A DNA stretch of 64,000 nucleotides from Dioscorea cayenensis subsp. rotundata (lineage: Eukaryota; Streptophyta; Magnoliopsida; Dioscoreales; Dioscoreaceae). The position numbers were made by a program, and so were the translations under genes. The notes beneath the pieces were generated by a model. The model was not told the origin of the DNA, ran no database searches, and saw nothing but the letters and a program-made list of their open reading frames with translations. Shown one piece after another: positions 12,701 to 23,416 of the stretch; position 1 is the first letter of the stretch, and the number at the start of each line of letters is the position of its first letter. The DNA lies in NCBI RefSeq assembly GCF_009730915.1, contig NC_052479.1, forward strand, positions 28,831,610 through 28,895,609, read 5' to 3'.

Positions 12701-15700
12701 TGAGACTTTCAAAGAGGGGAAACTAGTTCAACCATATTCCAACAAACATTTTATAAACATTTGTTGCAGATTTAGCAAACTCAACTACTTAACACTCTGC
12801 CATGCTCAACAAAACTTGATGACAAATTTAGAAAGGGAATAAACTCAAAATGATCGAAAATGTTTAACTAAAAATGAGACTACAATATTCTGTCTCCCTA
12901 TGAAATTCCATTCTTCACTCAGAAAGAATACTTCTATTTTTTATATTCTATCCTATTGGCATGTATTTTGATGGTTTAAAAAAAAATTGCTCATTCTTAT
13001 CAATACCAATCATTAACTTGTTTTGTGACTTTGATTTTAATGGTTCTTTATTAATAACTTTATGGGAACTGTTTGCTAGGATTGAGGCCAGGATCTTCAG
13101 ATTCAAGTTTTCCTATCTCTAGACAAGTATCACAGGGTGCATCATCATTAACAGAATTGGCTGATTCACTTAAGGTATGGCTCAATTTGTGATGTAAAAG
13201 CGGGAGGATTAGACAATGCTTTAGAAATGTGATTAGGAGCCTGTTGTTATCTTGTTACTTTAATCATTAACTTTGTCATAAAAATATCGTATGGACATAT
13301 AGCATTGTTAATTGGTTAAACATAATAGTCTCCCACATTAGTGGATTTGGTAAATATGTATATCAATATATATTTTTAGGTCTCTCACCTTATCAGCGTA
13401 AGCTTTTGGTTTGAATTGGCCCAACATAATATGTTTGGTATACTTGTTCATAAATTTTGGACATGCATGCTTATATGTCTATGAAGGTGTATAAAATTTA
13501 ATACTAAATAATATTGATAAGGGTTTAAGCCACTATTAAGCCCTAAACTTTTGGTCATTGTTTGTTTTGGCCCCTAAAATATAAAGATGTTCATTTTGGC
13601 CCTTTTATCTAACATGACAACTGATGTGGCAAAACACGGTGCATTTTTATGAGTCCACATAGGACAGAGGAAGCAAAAGGAATAAAAGTCGTATAGTTCC
13701 ATTTTCAAGGGCTATAAAAGAAGATGTTTATACCCGAGGGGTCAAAACAAACAACTACCTCAACTTTAGGGTTTACTTATGGCTTTAACCTTGTTTATAA
13801 AGTAATTCATAGATTTAAGTTATGCTTATGAAGTATTACTTGAACACAAAAAAGAACTAAGGAACAAGCCATTCGATGTATCGTGGGCATTTCTGTGTAG
13901 TCATGTGATTTTATATAATGCATTTGCCAGCATAATAAAGTTATTTAATGCGGCTCACCTTTTACTTCTTGCATTTTAATTAGCTCGATATTTACAGAGT
14001 GTACCATGGAAAGCATTTTTCAAAAGCCCAGCGGTATGGGCAATGATATATGCCCATTTTTGTGGTAGTTGGGGCCATTACACATGCTTATCTTGGCTCC
14101 CTACTTTTTTCAGGTAAAACACTTCCATGTGCTTTTTTTATATTTTTCTAGTTGACAATATTGTGTTGCCAACTTTCATCAGTCATTAGTTTTATCAGAA
14201 CTCAACATCACATGAGAAGAATTATGTTCTAAAGTAGCTAATCATTAGAATCCCAAAGAAGCAAAACCTGTAAATCCTTGTATATAACTTCAAATGATCA
14301 GTCACTGTATATTGTTCAAGGAGCTTTGAGCAAAATTTTATGCGAACATCATGGATTTATTCTCTAATGATTTGACTCTATATTGCTGGTCATTTACTTT
14401 CTGAAGAACACAGTGGATCTGCAAGTTCATTTTGAGATAATAAACTCATAATCTGACAAAAAGTGCATTACGAAAATATTGAGTGAGACTAAGTATCACA
14501 GAAACACTTTATTTCCAAGGTTCCTACAAATGGTATGACTAAAAATTTTATAGTTTTCAGATCATACAACTTTTCCTTTTTATAATCTGGAAATTCGTAT
14601 TTCCAAGATTTCTACACCAATAATAGTTCCTTTTGCAACCACAAATATGTCATTTATTTTTAGATGATCACATCTAAACTGAATCTGTCCTGTCGTAAAT
14701 GCAGCGAGGAGCTCAACCTAAACCTGACAGAGGCTGCATGGGTAATCTTTCTCAACCATCACTTTCATGTTTTCAAGATAGATTTGAGAATGAGTGCTTG
14801 TTATTTTGTTTCAGTGTGCCATTTTTCTGAGAAATGATATGAAGAAGAAAAATGCAGATATCTCCATTGAACCATTATATTATAGCATCTTCAATTTTTT
14901 TTTCCATGTTTGTGGATATATGTTATCTATCATCATTGACACAATGACACTATGAATTTACATGATAGGTTATTAAATCAAGAAGATCCAACTTCTATAG
15001 CATTTACACCACCCTTTTCATTTTTTTTATTTATATATTCTTCTTCTTATGACTTCCTTATAGGTCTCTATTATCCCTTCATTAGGATCAATTCTTGTCA
15101 CTTCCATTGCGGCACCTTTTGCTGACAATTTGATCTCAAATGGAGTTGAAACAACAACAGTAAGTGCAATACCCTTTCCGATAAATTTCATAAGTTTTTC
15201 GCAATCAGCCCACATCAACCTTGTAATCATTCAACTGTTCGGGTATCCAGGTTCGAAAACTTTGCCAAACAATCGCCTTTTTATCTCCTGCAACGTGCAT
15301 GATTCTTTCCTCTTTGGATCTCGGTCTACCACCTTGGGAAATCGTATTAATTCTCAGTGGTGGTTTAGCTCTCTCAAGCTTCGCCTTATCAGGTGCCACT
15401 TCAAACTTCACCCAAGTCATAATACACACACACGAAAAGTTTTGTTCCAATATTTATTTAAATGTATCATCGTACTGCAGGACTGTATTGCACTCATCAA
15501 GACATATCTCCTGAATATGCAAGTATACTTTTGGTATGTCTTTCGTCTTCCTAGTTATCGTTTATGCATTACTTTAGAAGTTCGGTTGAAAATTGGTATC
15601 GCTATGGTTTTATTTTCTTTGCACAGGGCATCACAAACACAATTGGAGCAGTACCAGGAATTATCGGTGTTGCTCTCACGGGATATATTCTTGACTCGAC

Positions 15701-15900
15701 TCATTCATGGAGTGTAAGCAATAAATTAAGATAAACTTATTTCCGGGTTTCATTGACTCCGAATTTCAGCACATAAACAATCAGTTTCTTTGATGCAGTT
15801 ATCATTGTTTGTGCCGTCAATCTTCTTTTACTTAACCGGCACTGCTGTATGGTTGACCTTTGCAAGCAGTAAACCTCAAAGCTTTTCAAAGAGTGATTGA
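6786..15900 (+). CDS. PHT4;5: Plastid PHT4;5-type anion/phosphate transporter (MFS), 15 exons
   Basis: Exons: 6786-7149, 8084-8229, 8524-8623, 9530-9582, 11123-11197, 12248-12328, 12533-12594, 13080-13174, 13998-14113, 14705-14741, 15064-15159, 15251-15392, 15481-15533, 15627-15713, 15799-15900; about 535 aa if exon 1 is read with its frame break repaired. An Arg-rich, acid-poor N-terminus looks like a plastid transit peptide. The membrane body carries family landmarks CNMDKVNLSVAIIPMSHQFG, QSSFFWGYALSQLPGGW, VGVGEGVSPSAATDLIAR, EERSRAVAVVFGGL, GSWGHYTCLSWLP and YCTHQDISPEYASILLG, matching the Arabidopsis At5g20380 type (about 12 membrane spans). PHT4 members move phosphate or organic anions across plastid membranes. 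Intron 4 uses a GC donor. Exon 1 holds one extra base, so the transit peptide and body are in different frames; otherwise translation could begin at ATG 7003 (about 463 aa, no transit peptide). Confidence 0.93.
9106..9331. repeat. 113-bp tandem duplication in PHT4;5 intron 3
   Basis: The block 9106-9218 is repeated, apparently identically, at 9219-9331. The identity implies a recent duplication. It lies wholly inside the intron and should not affect the protein. Confidence 0.95.
9835..10340. repeat. 253-bp tandem duplication in PHT4;5 intron 4
   Basis: The unit starting TTAACATTGCTTGAGGAG at 9835 recurs at 10088, a 253-bp period with almost no differences (CTATACAGCC versus CTATTCAGCC). A few diverged bases follow the second copy. 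It is the second recent intronic duplication in this gene, about 500 bp after the first. Confidence 0.95.
13519..13793. mobile_element. MITE-like inverted-repeat element in PHT4;5 intron 8
   Basis: The left end (GGGTTTAAGCCACTATTAAG, then TTGTTTGTTTTGGCCCCT) is matched, with about a quarter of positions differing, by the reverse complement of the right end (GGTTAAAGCCATAAGTAAAC, then TTGTTTGTTTTGACCCCT). The arms are about 70-75 bp and the element about 275 bp, with no coding capacity. A clean target-site duplication is not visible, so superfamily is unassigned. Confidence 0.65.
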
Positions 15901-16229
15901 AGATCTTGCTAGGTTTTTTCGGCAGACATCATTTATAAATTGTTCGCCGACAATGGCCGATTGCTTCAAGAAATTCTTCCGATGATATATATTTTTTTGT
16001 TATCTGACAAGATTAGTGAGACTGTCAAAAGTAGATGCAAAGATGGAGATGTAATTTGCTGTACCTTTGTAAAGAAATGAATGCTCAGTGAAATCAAAAT
16101 TACAACTTTGTTTGAACAAATAAATAAAATCTGTGAATTTTATTTAAAAACATAGCAAATAATTGTAAATGTGAATTTGTTTCAAAAGTTAATACATACA
16201 AGAAAAATGTACCATGGAAAATAAAAAAA

Positions 16230-16466
16230 TCATTTCTGCATTTTGTGGTCAGCACCAAAACTTGATGAAGTTGAATCAGAAACATTTTCAGGAGCAAAGT
16301 GAATCTCAGCCTCCCTGCAAAACAATATTTTTAAATGTTATAAAAGTAATATATATATATATATAATAAAAAAATACCAGAATATTGAAAAGAAAAATTC
16401 CATTCTCAACAGATATACACCTGTTGTAACACATCAAAGATTATGATTGAAATATGATATACATAA

Positions 16467-16497
<31 letters not shown>

Positions 16498-17238
16498 GTC
16501 CACAAGAAAAAACAGAACAACAGTTAATTAATCACAGATATTGCAACAGTCCATTAGAAAAAAAATCGAAAACTTATGTTCGATAGATTGGAGTGGGTTA
16601 TTTCACTCTAAATGTCATCAGAAGATAAATTTTAAAGCGAGCGGAATTGAAACAAGAGTGACAAACTATACACAGAATAAAGCAATTAGGAATGAAATTT
16701 ATAAATATCTAGACACATAAAATGCTTATTAAACTGCAGAAGAATACAATTGAGATGAGAATATGTGAAAAATTGAGTTTTAGTTAAGAGTTTTTGGCTT
16801 GAAGAGTGCATTCTAACACTTGCAAATTGAATGGATTACAAATTTGTGTCCGTTAATTATATCTGAGTGTGTTTGTTGCCTAGGCTTCATTGATAGATCG
16901 ATAAAAGTAAATCCAAAACTAATGTCCATATGTAAATAAAATATACAAGGTACAACAAACATACAGCCAATTAGGGATGAATTCGTATTCCTGTTTATAT
17001 ATATATATATATATATGTAGAATGTACCAGATGAGATTAATTTTTATCAGTAAAAAAGAAGAATATTTCTTATAGCAACCAAATTTCAAACCATATCAAC
17101 TGGAAAAGAAAATTGAACCTTGATGCTGCTCTTGTAGTTGGTGAGAGTCCTCGAATCGATCATTCCAATGCTTTCTTCCTCAGTGAGTGAACAGTCTTTG
17201 TCCTTTGGATGCAAAGCTGGCCAGTTTGATCCTCGCAA
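16230..17238 (-). CDS. Possible 3' exons of an unrecognised minus-strand gene
   Basis: Two exon-like blocks can be joined on the minus strand. One at about 17119-17232 reads NWPALHPKDKDCSLTEEES then IGMIDSRTLTNYKSSIK and ends at a GTTCAA donor. The other at about 16230-16310 reads AEIHFAPENVSDSTSSSFG and ends DHKMQK-stop after an AG acceptor. The upper block is duplicated at 17797-17915, where TGG (Trp) has become TGA, so the second copy is dead. I do not recognise the family and cannot find a start codon exon. It may be an unannotated small gene or a remnant. Confidence 0.3.
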
Positions 17239-17915
17239 GAATTGAAACAAGAGTGAAAAACTATACACAGAATAAAGCAAGTAGGAATGAAATTTATGTA
17301 TGTCTAGATACATGCAATGCTAATTGAACTGCAGAAGAATACAATTGAGATGAGAATATGTGAAAAATTAAGTTTTAGTTTAAGAGTCTGAAGCATCAAC
17401 ACCTTTTGCTCATGATATAACAAGAACATTGAGGCATGGAAGGTTGATAAAGAAGAAGAAAAATGAAGTGCTAATGATTTGAGATATGAAGTGAGTTTTT
17501 GGCTTCAAGAGTGCATTCTACTACTTAAAAATTGAATGGATTTATTTACAAATTTGTGCCTGATAACTATATCTGCGCGTGTTTGTTGCCTAGGCTTCAT
17601 TGATAGATCGATAAAAGTAAATCCAATACTAGTGTCCATATGGCAATAAAATATATAAGGTACAACAAATATACAGCCAATTTGGAACGAATTCATATTC
17701 CTGTTTATATATATATATATATACATATCTAAAGAAAAATTTTTCTTATAGCAACCAAAATGCAAACCATATCAACTGGAAAAGAAAATTGTACCTTGAT
17801 GCTGCTCTTGTAGTTGGTGTGAGTCCTCGAATCGATCATTCCAATGCTTTGTTTCTCAGCTAGTGAACGGTCTTGGTCCTTTGGATGCAAAGCCGGTCAT
17901 TTTGATCCTCGCAAG
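16644..17915. repeat. Diverged 595-670-bp tandem duplication containing an exon-like block
   Basis: The segment starting GAATTGAAACAAGAGTGA at 16644 recurs at 17239. Matching landmarks follow in both: TTTGTTGCCTAGGCTTCATT, the (TA)n run near 16998 and 17707, and the exon-like block ending GATCCTCGCAAG. The second unit carries an extra stretch of about 100 bp around 17390-17490. Both units carry substitutions, so the event is older than the intronic duplications in PHT4;5. Confidence 0.85.
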
Positions 17916-18592
17916 AAACAAAATCATCAAGTGAAACCCTTGTCTAATGAAATATTGACAAGTGACAAGCAAACATGAATGAAATATTTCTATGATACAA
18001 ACAGCAATTAAAATATTTCCATGAGATTTATAGATCAAGTCTGGACAAATGTTAATTTATATGTAATCTAAGATGAATTGTAATCTGTCAAAATTGAGCT
18101 TATATAAACCCAATTCCAAGTCATGAATGTCACCCTTAGTCTTGCAGAGAATGATTGTATCAATTAAGATTCAGATTTTCAAATAATCATCATTTTAAAA
18201 GCTTTAACTATATATATGAAAAAGGTGAAAGAAAATAAGTATTGTCAGAGGCATGTAACAGAAATTAAGGCATATAAATCAAAATTATAAAGCCGAATTC
18301 AGAAGACTGCATGATTATCTCCATGCTCAAGATAATAAGTATTTTTTAAATGCAAAATCTATGTTTATAGAAACATGTCTTTGAAAATAACTCTACTACC
18401 TTGTGAATGAGAGTTCAAAAGAGAATACTAAAGGTGGAATAGACATACCTGGAAGCTGTTGATGTCAAGAGACTGAGACCAAATGGATAAAAGGTTTTGG
18501 CAAGAGTAATAAATAGAAAGCAAGAGGCCCCGGAACAACGAAGAACAGAGTGTTAACAATACCTGACTTACCACAAGTTCCGATTTACTCTT

Positions 18593-21229
18593 TTACCGGA
18601 TGAGATTCACATTGGCAAAGGGCTGAGAAGTCTTGGTAGAATGTTTAGGCAAAACATTCTTCCAAATCTTTAAATATTCATCTGCTCCTGCAGTTGCAAC
18701 TGTGCTCCCATCTGAACTCTAAAATGGCAAAATAACACAATTCAGTTACTAAAATGACAGTGTAGCAAGTAATTGTATAATGGCATAGAAATAGCACTGA
18801 AAAAGAACAGAGAAGAAAGTTGCTTCGAACCTGAGCCATGAACAATATCCGTGTGGAATGACCAGGAATATCTGTAATCTTGGTCATTGATGGATAATTC
18901 CATAACATAAGTTGATTGTCATAGGAGCCATGGGAACTCAAGAGTTCCTTTCCGTCAATACTCCAAAGAATTTCATTAATCTGACAACCGGTATTCACCA
19001 TGCTGAGCACTTCGCAAGTGCTTGTGTTCCGGACTAAGATACATTGATCACTGTCACCTCCAGTAGAAGCAAGCAAATTACCGCGCACAGGGCTCCAGCA
19101 TAAGGCTTTAGCGCTGCCTTTGTGGTTGTTATATCTATGAAGCCATCGATTACTGGAAGCCATTGAGAGCTCCCATATGCACACAAGTCCATCGTCTCCC
19201 CCACTAGCCAATTGCCGACCTGATGGAGACCACTTCAGTCCACATAATCTTCCTCGATGCCCTTGACAAGTCTGAAAAGCACGGGGTTCAGCCCTTGTGT
19301 CGAAATTCACTATCTTCTTTCCTGCTGTTGACAGAATATGGTTGTTCCAAGCAATGGATCCAACTCTGGAATTGTGCACTCCTTGCAATTTCCTAAACTG
19401 CAGGAACAAGACAGGATACACAAACCACCCCAAGAGAAAAATTAAACAAACTCTCTCCAAAACTCAAATAAAAGGTATGTTACTAAAATTATGGTGAAAT
19501 ATAAAAAAGGATACTAACCAGACAATGAGATTCCAAGTCCCATAATTGAACCTCAGCCTTGTGCAAGCCCACAGCCAGTCTCCGCCCATCATGCGACCAG
19601 CTAACACTGGTGACAGAGCTATCAAATGTTGAAAGTTCAGTGGTGGAGCCATCAGATTCATTCCACAAGTATACTGTCTTATCAAGAGCAACTGCCAAAA
19701 TGTTGCTACTACTCCAATCCAGAAGATTTACATAGTAATCATCCAGAATATCAGGAGCATCGAGTATAAAATCAGCAGCCTAAGGAAGTACCGATGAAAT
19801 GAGAGTCACTAACAAAAGAATTAATAACCAGAGTTCTGATCATATCTTATAGCAGGAAGAGAATAAGAAGAAAGTATTGTAACCTTTGGAATTTGCCTCT
19901 TCGGGTTAACGGCCTTGAGTGAAAGACAGTCATGCTGAACTTGAGGGGGTGACTTGTTGGAAAGGACACGAGTTCTCCCCTCAAAAACACACTCCTTCAA
20001 GCGTCTCTTATAAGGAGATTCAATCGTTGAGTTCTCATATTTCCGTGCTTCCATTAGCCAATAATTTGCCAAATCCAAATCGCTTCTGGACATCACATGG
20101 ATGAACCTGTCATACTATCAGAGAAAAAAATTTATATCAAGCATAAGTCAAAGGAAAATACATGCAAACCTTCACAAAATTTGGATGATTTGAACAGTCA
20201 AGCCTCTAGATAAAATAGTTGCTTAAAATGAAACTGTGCTGAATTAGAACAATGCAGAGGCACAAGTCAATAAAGAGAAGACTGAAAATGTGATCTCAAA
20301 ACATTTAATGGTTTAGAGTGAAAAGACAGGAAATTGTGGGAAATTAAGCAAAACCAGTGCATAGGATACAGAGTAAATCGTACTATGAAGCTTAAGGGTT
20401 TGTGTTATAATAGCGCTAAAGCTTGAAAACTCAAAAACCCTAGACCCAAGATAAAGATCCACCATTATAGAGAACAGCAAAGAAGTAAAAAAGTGATGGT
20501 GGTCATGAAGAAAACAGAAATTATTGAAAAAAAAAAGGAACCTTTCCAAAACAAGAAGAAGATGAAGAAAGATCTGATAAAATCTTTTCACCATTTCAGC
20601 AAAAACCAGTTCATTCTACAATTTCACAATAGGAAATTCGGAAAAAAAATCCCATCTTTTACAGTTTTAAAATTGAAAATCAGATGAAAATTAAAGTAAA
20701 TTGGAGGCACGGTGAGTATTCTGAGGACCAAAAACACAACCAAAAAAAATATTTAGAATGACCTAAAGTGACACAAAAGGAAAATTTGTAGAAAAAACCA
20801 AAAACTCTCCATAGGATACAGAGAAATTGGTACTAAGAACTTGAACGTCTGTGATGTGATAATACCGAAACTTGAAGCAAAACACTAAAACCTAAATAAA
20901 AATTCATCATCAAGAAAAGAGCATAGAAGTAAAAGACTGAGGGCGGTACTGAAGCGAGTAGAATTATATATAAAAAAAGGAACTTTTCAAAACAAGAAGA
21001 TGAAGGAAGATGAAATCAACGCAAACCAATCAACCTACATCCATAAAACCAAATCTTTTTTTTAAAAAAAGGATCCATCATACATTTCCACACTAGGAAC
21101 TTTCACAAAAAAACCAATCTTTTGACAATTTTAAAACAGAAATAAGATGAAAATTAAAGAAAATTGAAACCATACCTCACGCCGTCGGTTCCTCCCTGAA
21201 TCCCAGAACAAAGCCCTAGAAGCCGACAT
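18593..21229 (-). CDS. CDC20: Divergent CDC20-like APC/C co-activator (WD40), 5 exons
   Basis: CDC20 proteins bind the anaphase-promoting complex and recruit substrates through a seven-bladed WD40 propeller. Exons on the minus strand: 21176-21229, 19884-20114, 19519-19779, 18831-19397, 18593-18718, giving 412 aa. Recognised parts: [17 protein letters not shown] before the propeller, [67 protein letters not shown], and a terminal LIR (IR tail). The Mad2-binding-like region ([11 protein letters not shown]) is kept. The N-terminus is short (about 20 aa before the C-box, family total usually 440-480 aa), and the C-box, normally DRFIPxR, reads DRFIHVM, losing the Pro and Arg. It is probably a diverged paralogue. 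About 2 kb upstream, divergently transcribed, is CDC26. Confidence 0.9.
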
Positions 21230-23209
21230 CCCTCACCCTGCAAAAAAAAATCAAAGAGAAACCAAGAAAGAAAGCAAAAAGGAAACGGCCAACAGCTTGA
21301 AATCCTTCGAGAAATGAAGAAAAGAGGAAAGCTTTTTGATCTCAAATCGCTTGGAGAGATCGAAATCGAGCTGGAAATCGAAGGCGGGTTCTGAGAAGCG
21401 GGAGCGCGAACGAGAGAGCTTTTGAAATGGAACTTTGCGTATATACCCCTATATAAAGTAGTAGTTAACTATTTGCGTATACACCACGCAAACATCATTT
21501 TTTACGGATTCGCCCCTGATTTCAATAATTCAAATTTCAAAAAAAAAAATTTAGTTTATGTTTTGAATTTTGTAGACATACCATAACTTTTAGATGCTAA
21601 TTTTTAACGTTCAGTATTTTTATAGTTCTAAAATAATAATTTTTATAATTATAAATATAATAATTATATCAACCAATATTTTCACCATAGGAGTTTATTT
21701 ATTTTATAAATGCTATAAATTTGAAATTAAAAAAAATCACATAATTAAATATTACTCTCACTTCTCTGATCTTTTTTACTTGTCTATTTTATTTAATTCA
21801 TTTGGATTAAATAAATTGATTGAAGTTATTTGATAGTATAAATTTTATAAAAAGTTATATTAACTTTCTAAATCTATCTTTATTTAGTATATGTCTTTAA
21901 AAAAATGTGTGGTTTGAATATAATTATTGGAAATTATAGAAGGACATTAAATTGGGTAAATTTAAAAAAATAATATTTAATACTTCACAAATTTTCTAAA
22001 TAAACAAGTAAAAATCGACTAGAGGGATTAAATGTTTGAAAATGAATAAGTGAATGTCATAAAAAATATTATATTTCACCATTTATCGAAAACACAAAAT
22101 TATATTTTCTAAGGTTATAAGGGCAATAAAAATAATCAATGAGAAATAACAGAAACTTTTTTTATAATGGTCCTGATTACCGGCGAAAATTTCATTGGGT
22201 ATACATATGCAAAATAAACAAAAATAATCGAATATGAAAATATACCTTTTTTCCAAAAAAAAAAATGAAAATATACTATTCGTCAGGGTTAAATCAGCAA
22301 AATGCCTAAAAAAGTTTAATAGAAATAATGAAAATAAAAAACGGATAAATGCAAATAATACTCATTATAATACCGCCCAACCGTAAATTCAAGTGGCACA
22401 CTGGCACTTAATGATAGTATTTCAAAATTTCAGAGGGTTTATATGTAAAATAAAAAAAAACTTGGGAAATATGAAAATATACTTTTTATCCCCATGGTTA
22501 TGTAAAAAAAATAAAAAAAACTTTTGTGGTTTTCAAATTTTATAAAATAACAACATAGATTTTTTTTTTCCTATTCGTGTTGTTTTTAAAATTTATAAAA
22601 AAAAATAAAAACATGTTAGTTTTTACTTTTTAGCAGCACAAAATTGTACATTCATATGAAAAGCTATTTTCTAATAAATTTTTTAAAAAATTAATAAACT
22701 AAAAAAAATTATTTTATATAAATCCGTTTTTTTATATAAAATGATAATTTTGTCCATGTAAATTAGTGATTTTTTTTTACAAGTATGAAAAACCACATAA
22801 TATAATTGAAAAAAAAAATCTTTGTCTATATTTAAAAAAAAACCCCAAAAATTTTATACTTATATATATATATATATATATATATTGACATTGACAAACA
22901 CCCTTATTTAAAATTTAAGTCAGGAACAGATACAGATATGGAGCGCATTCACAAACTCAACAATATCTCACTCTTGCCTTGCATAGGTTTTAATCTCGGA
23001 ACCTCTCAAATTGAGAACCTTACGCAAATGACCCATTGATTTTTTTATATATATATATACATATACTTCTCTCATAAAAAATAAAAATTAAAAAAAAAAC
23101 TCAGGAAACTTATTATAAATAATGAAAAGTTTTAAGGGGTTAAACACAAATAACACTCATTATAGAGCTCATATTCGTTCACAAAAATCTCGAGTGTCGC
23201 TGAAAAGCA
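21230..23209. promoter_or_regulatory. Shared divergent intergenic region between CDC20-like and CDC26-TTM3
   Basis: This 2-kb spacer lies between two outward-facing genes. It is very AT-rich with poly-A/T tracts, a (TA)n run at about 22860-22885, and two diverged copies of a segment reading ATATGAAAATATAC near 22230 and 22470. The CDC20-like 5' UTR occupies the edge near 21230-21430. No third gene is recognised. Confidence 0.5.
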
Positions 23210-23416
23210 ATGATTCGTCGGAAGCCGACGAAGATCGAAGTGAAATCCGAAGACAAAGACGAGCTCGAAGAACTCGTTCGTCTTCGATCCCAAAACCCTA
23301 ACCCTAACCCTAACCCTAACCCTCTCCAAAACCCTAACCCTAAACCCGCGAATCTCCTCCTCGATCGCCTTGAACCACTCGATCCGGCGTCGAAATCGCA
23401 CCGGATTGGGCTTTGA
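23210..23416 (+). CDS. CDC26: CDC26, small subunit of the anaphase-promoting complex (upstream ORF of a bicistronic locus)
   Basis: CDC26 is a small APC/C subunit that, in characterised complexes, binds the TPR groove of APC6/CDC16 through its N-terminus. The 68-aa ORF starts MIRRKPTKIEVKSEDKDELE, the conserved family N-terminus. The middle is an Asn-Pro repeat (residues about 29-45), encoded by tandem telomere-like CCCTAA hexamers. The C-terminus is variable, ending SKSHRIGL. The start is the first ATG of the region and is followed by the conserved block. Its TGA stop at 23414-23416 overlaps the TTM3 ATG by one base (TGATG), matching the CDC26-TTM3 bicistronic arrangement described in Arabidopsis and conserved in plants. 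Confidence 0.92.
   Translation: MIRRKPTKIEVKSEDKDELEELVRLRSQNPNPNPNPNPLQNPNPKPANLLLDRLEPLDPASKSHRIGL
23295..23347 (+). repeat. Telomere-like (CCCTAA)n tract inside the CDC26 coding sequence
   Basis: Five near-perfect CCCTAA hexamers, an interruption (CTCTCCAAA), then two more ending in CCCTAAA. Read in the CDC26 frame they encode alternating Asn and Pro. Such tracts contain the plant telo-box AAACCCTAA, usually found in promoters and 5' regions of growth-related genes; here it is within an ORF. Confidence 0.95.

Noticed and set aside
15130..15717. 195-aa plus-strand reading frame
   Set aside because: It runs through introns of PHT4;5 and reads its exons 11 and 12 out of the conserved frame; the spliced exons explain the region better.
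23295..23347. Using the CCCTAA hexamer as proof of an Asparagales-type (TTAGGG) telomere and thus of the species
   Set aside because: The tract is in coding sequence, also ends in CCCTAAA, and such interstitial tracts occur in many plants; it is not diagnostic.
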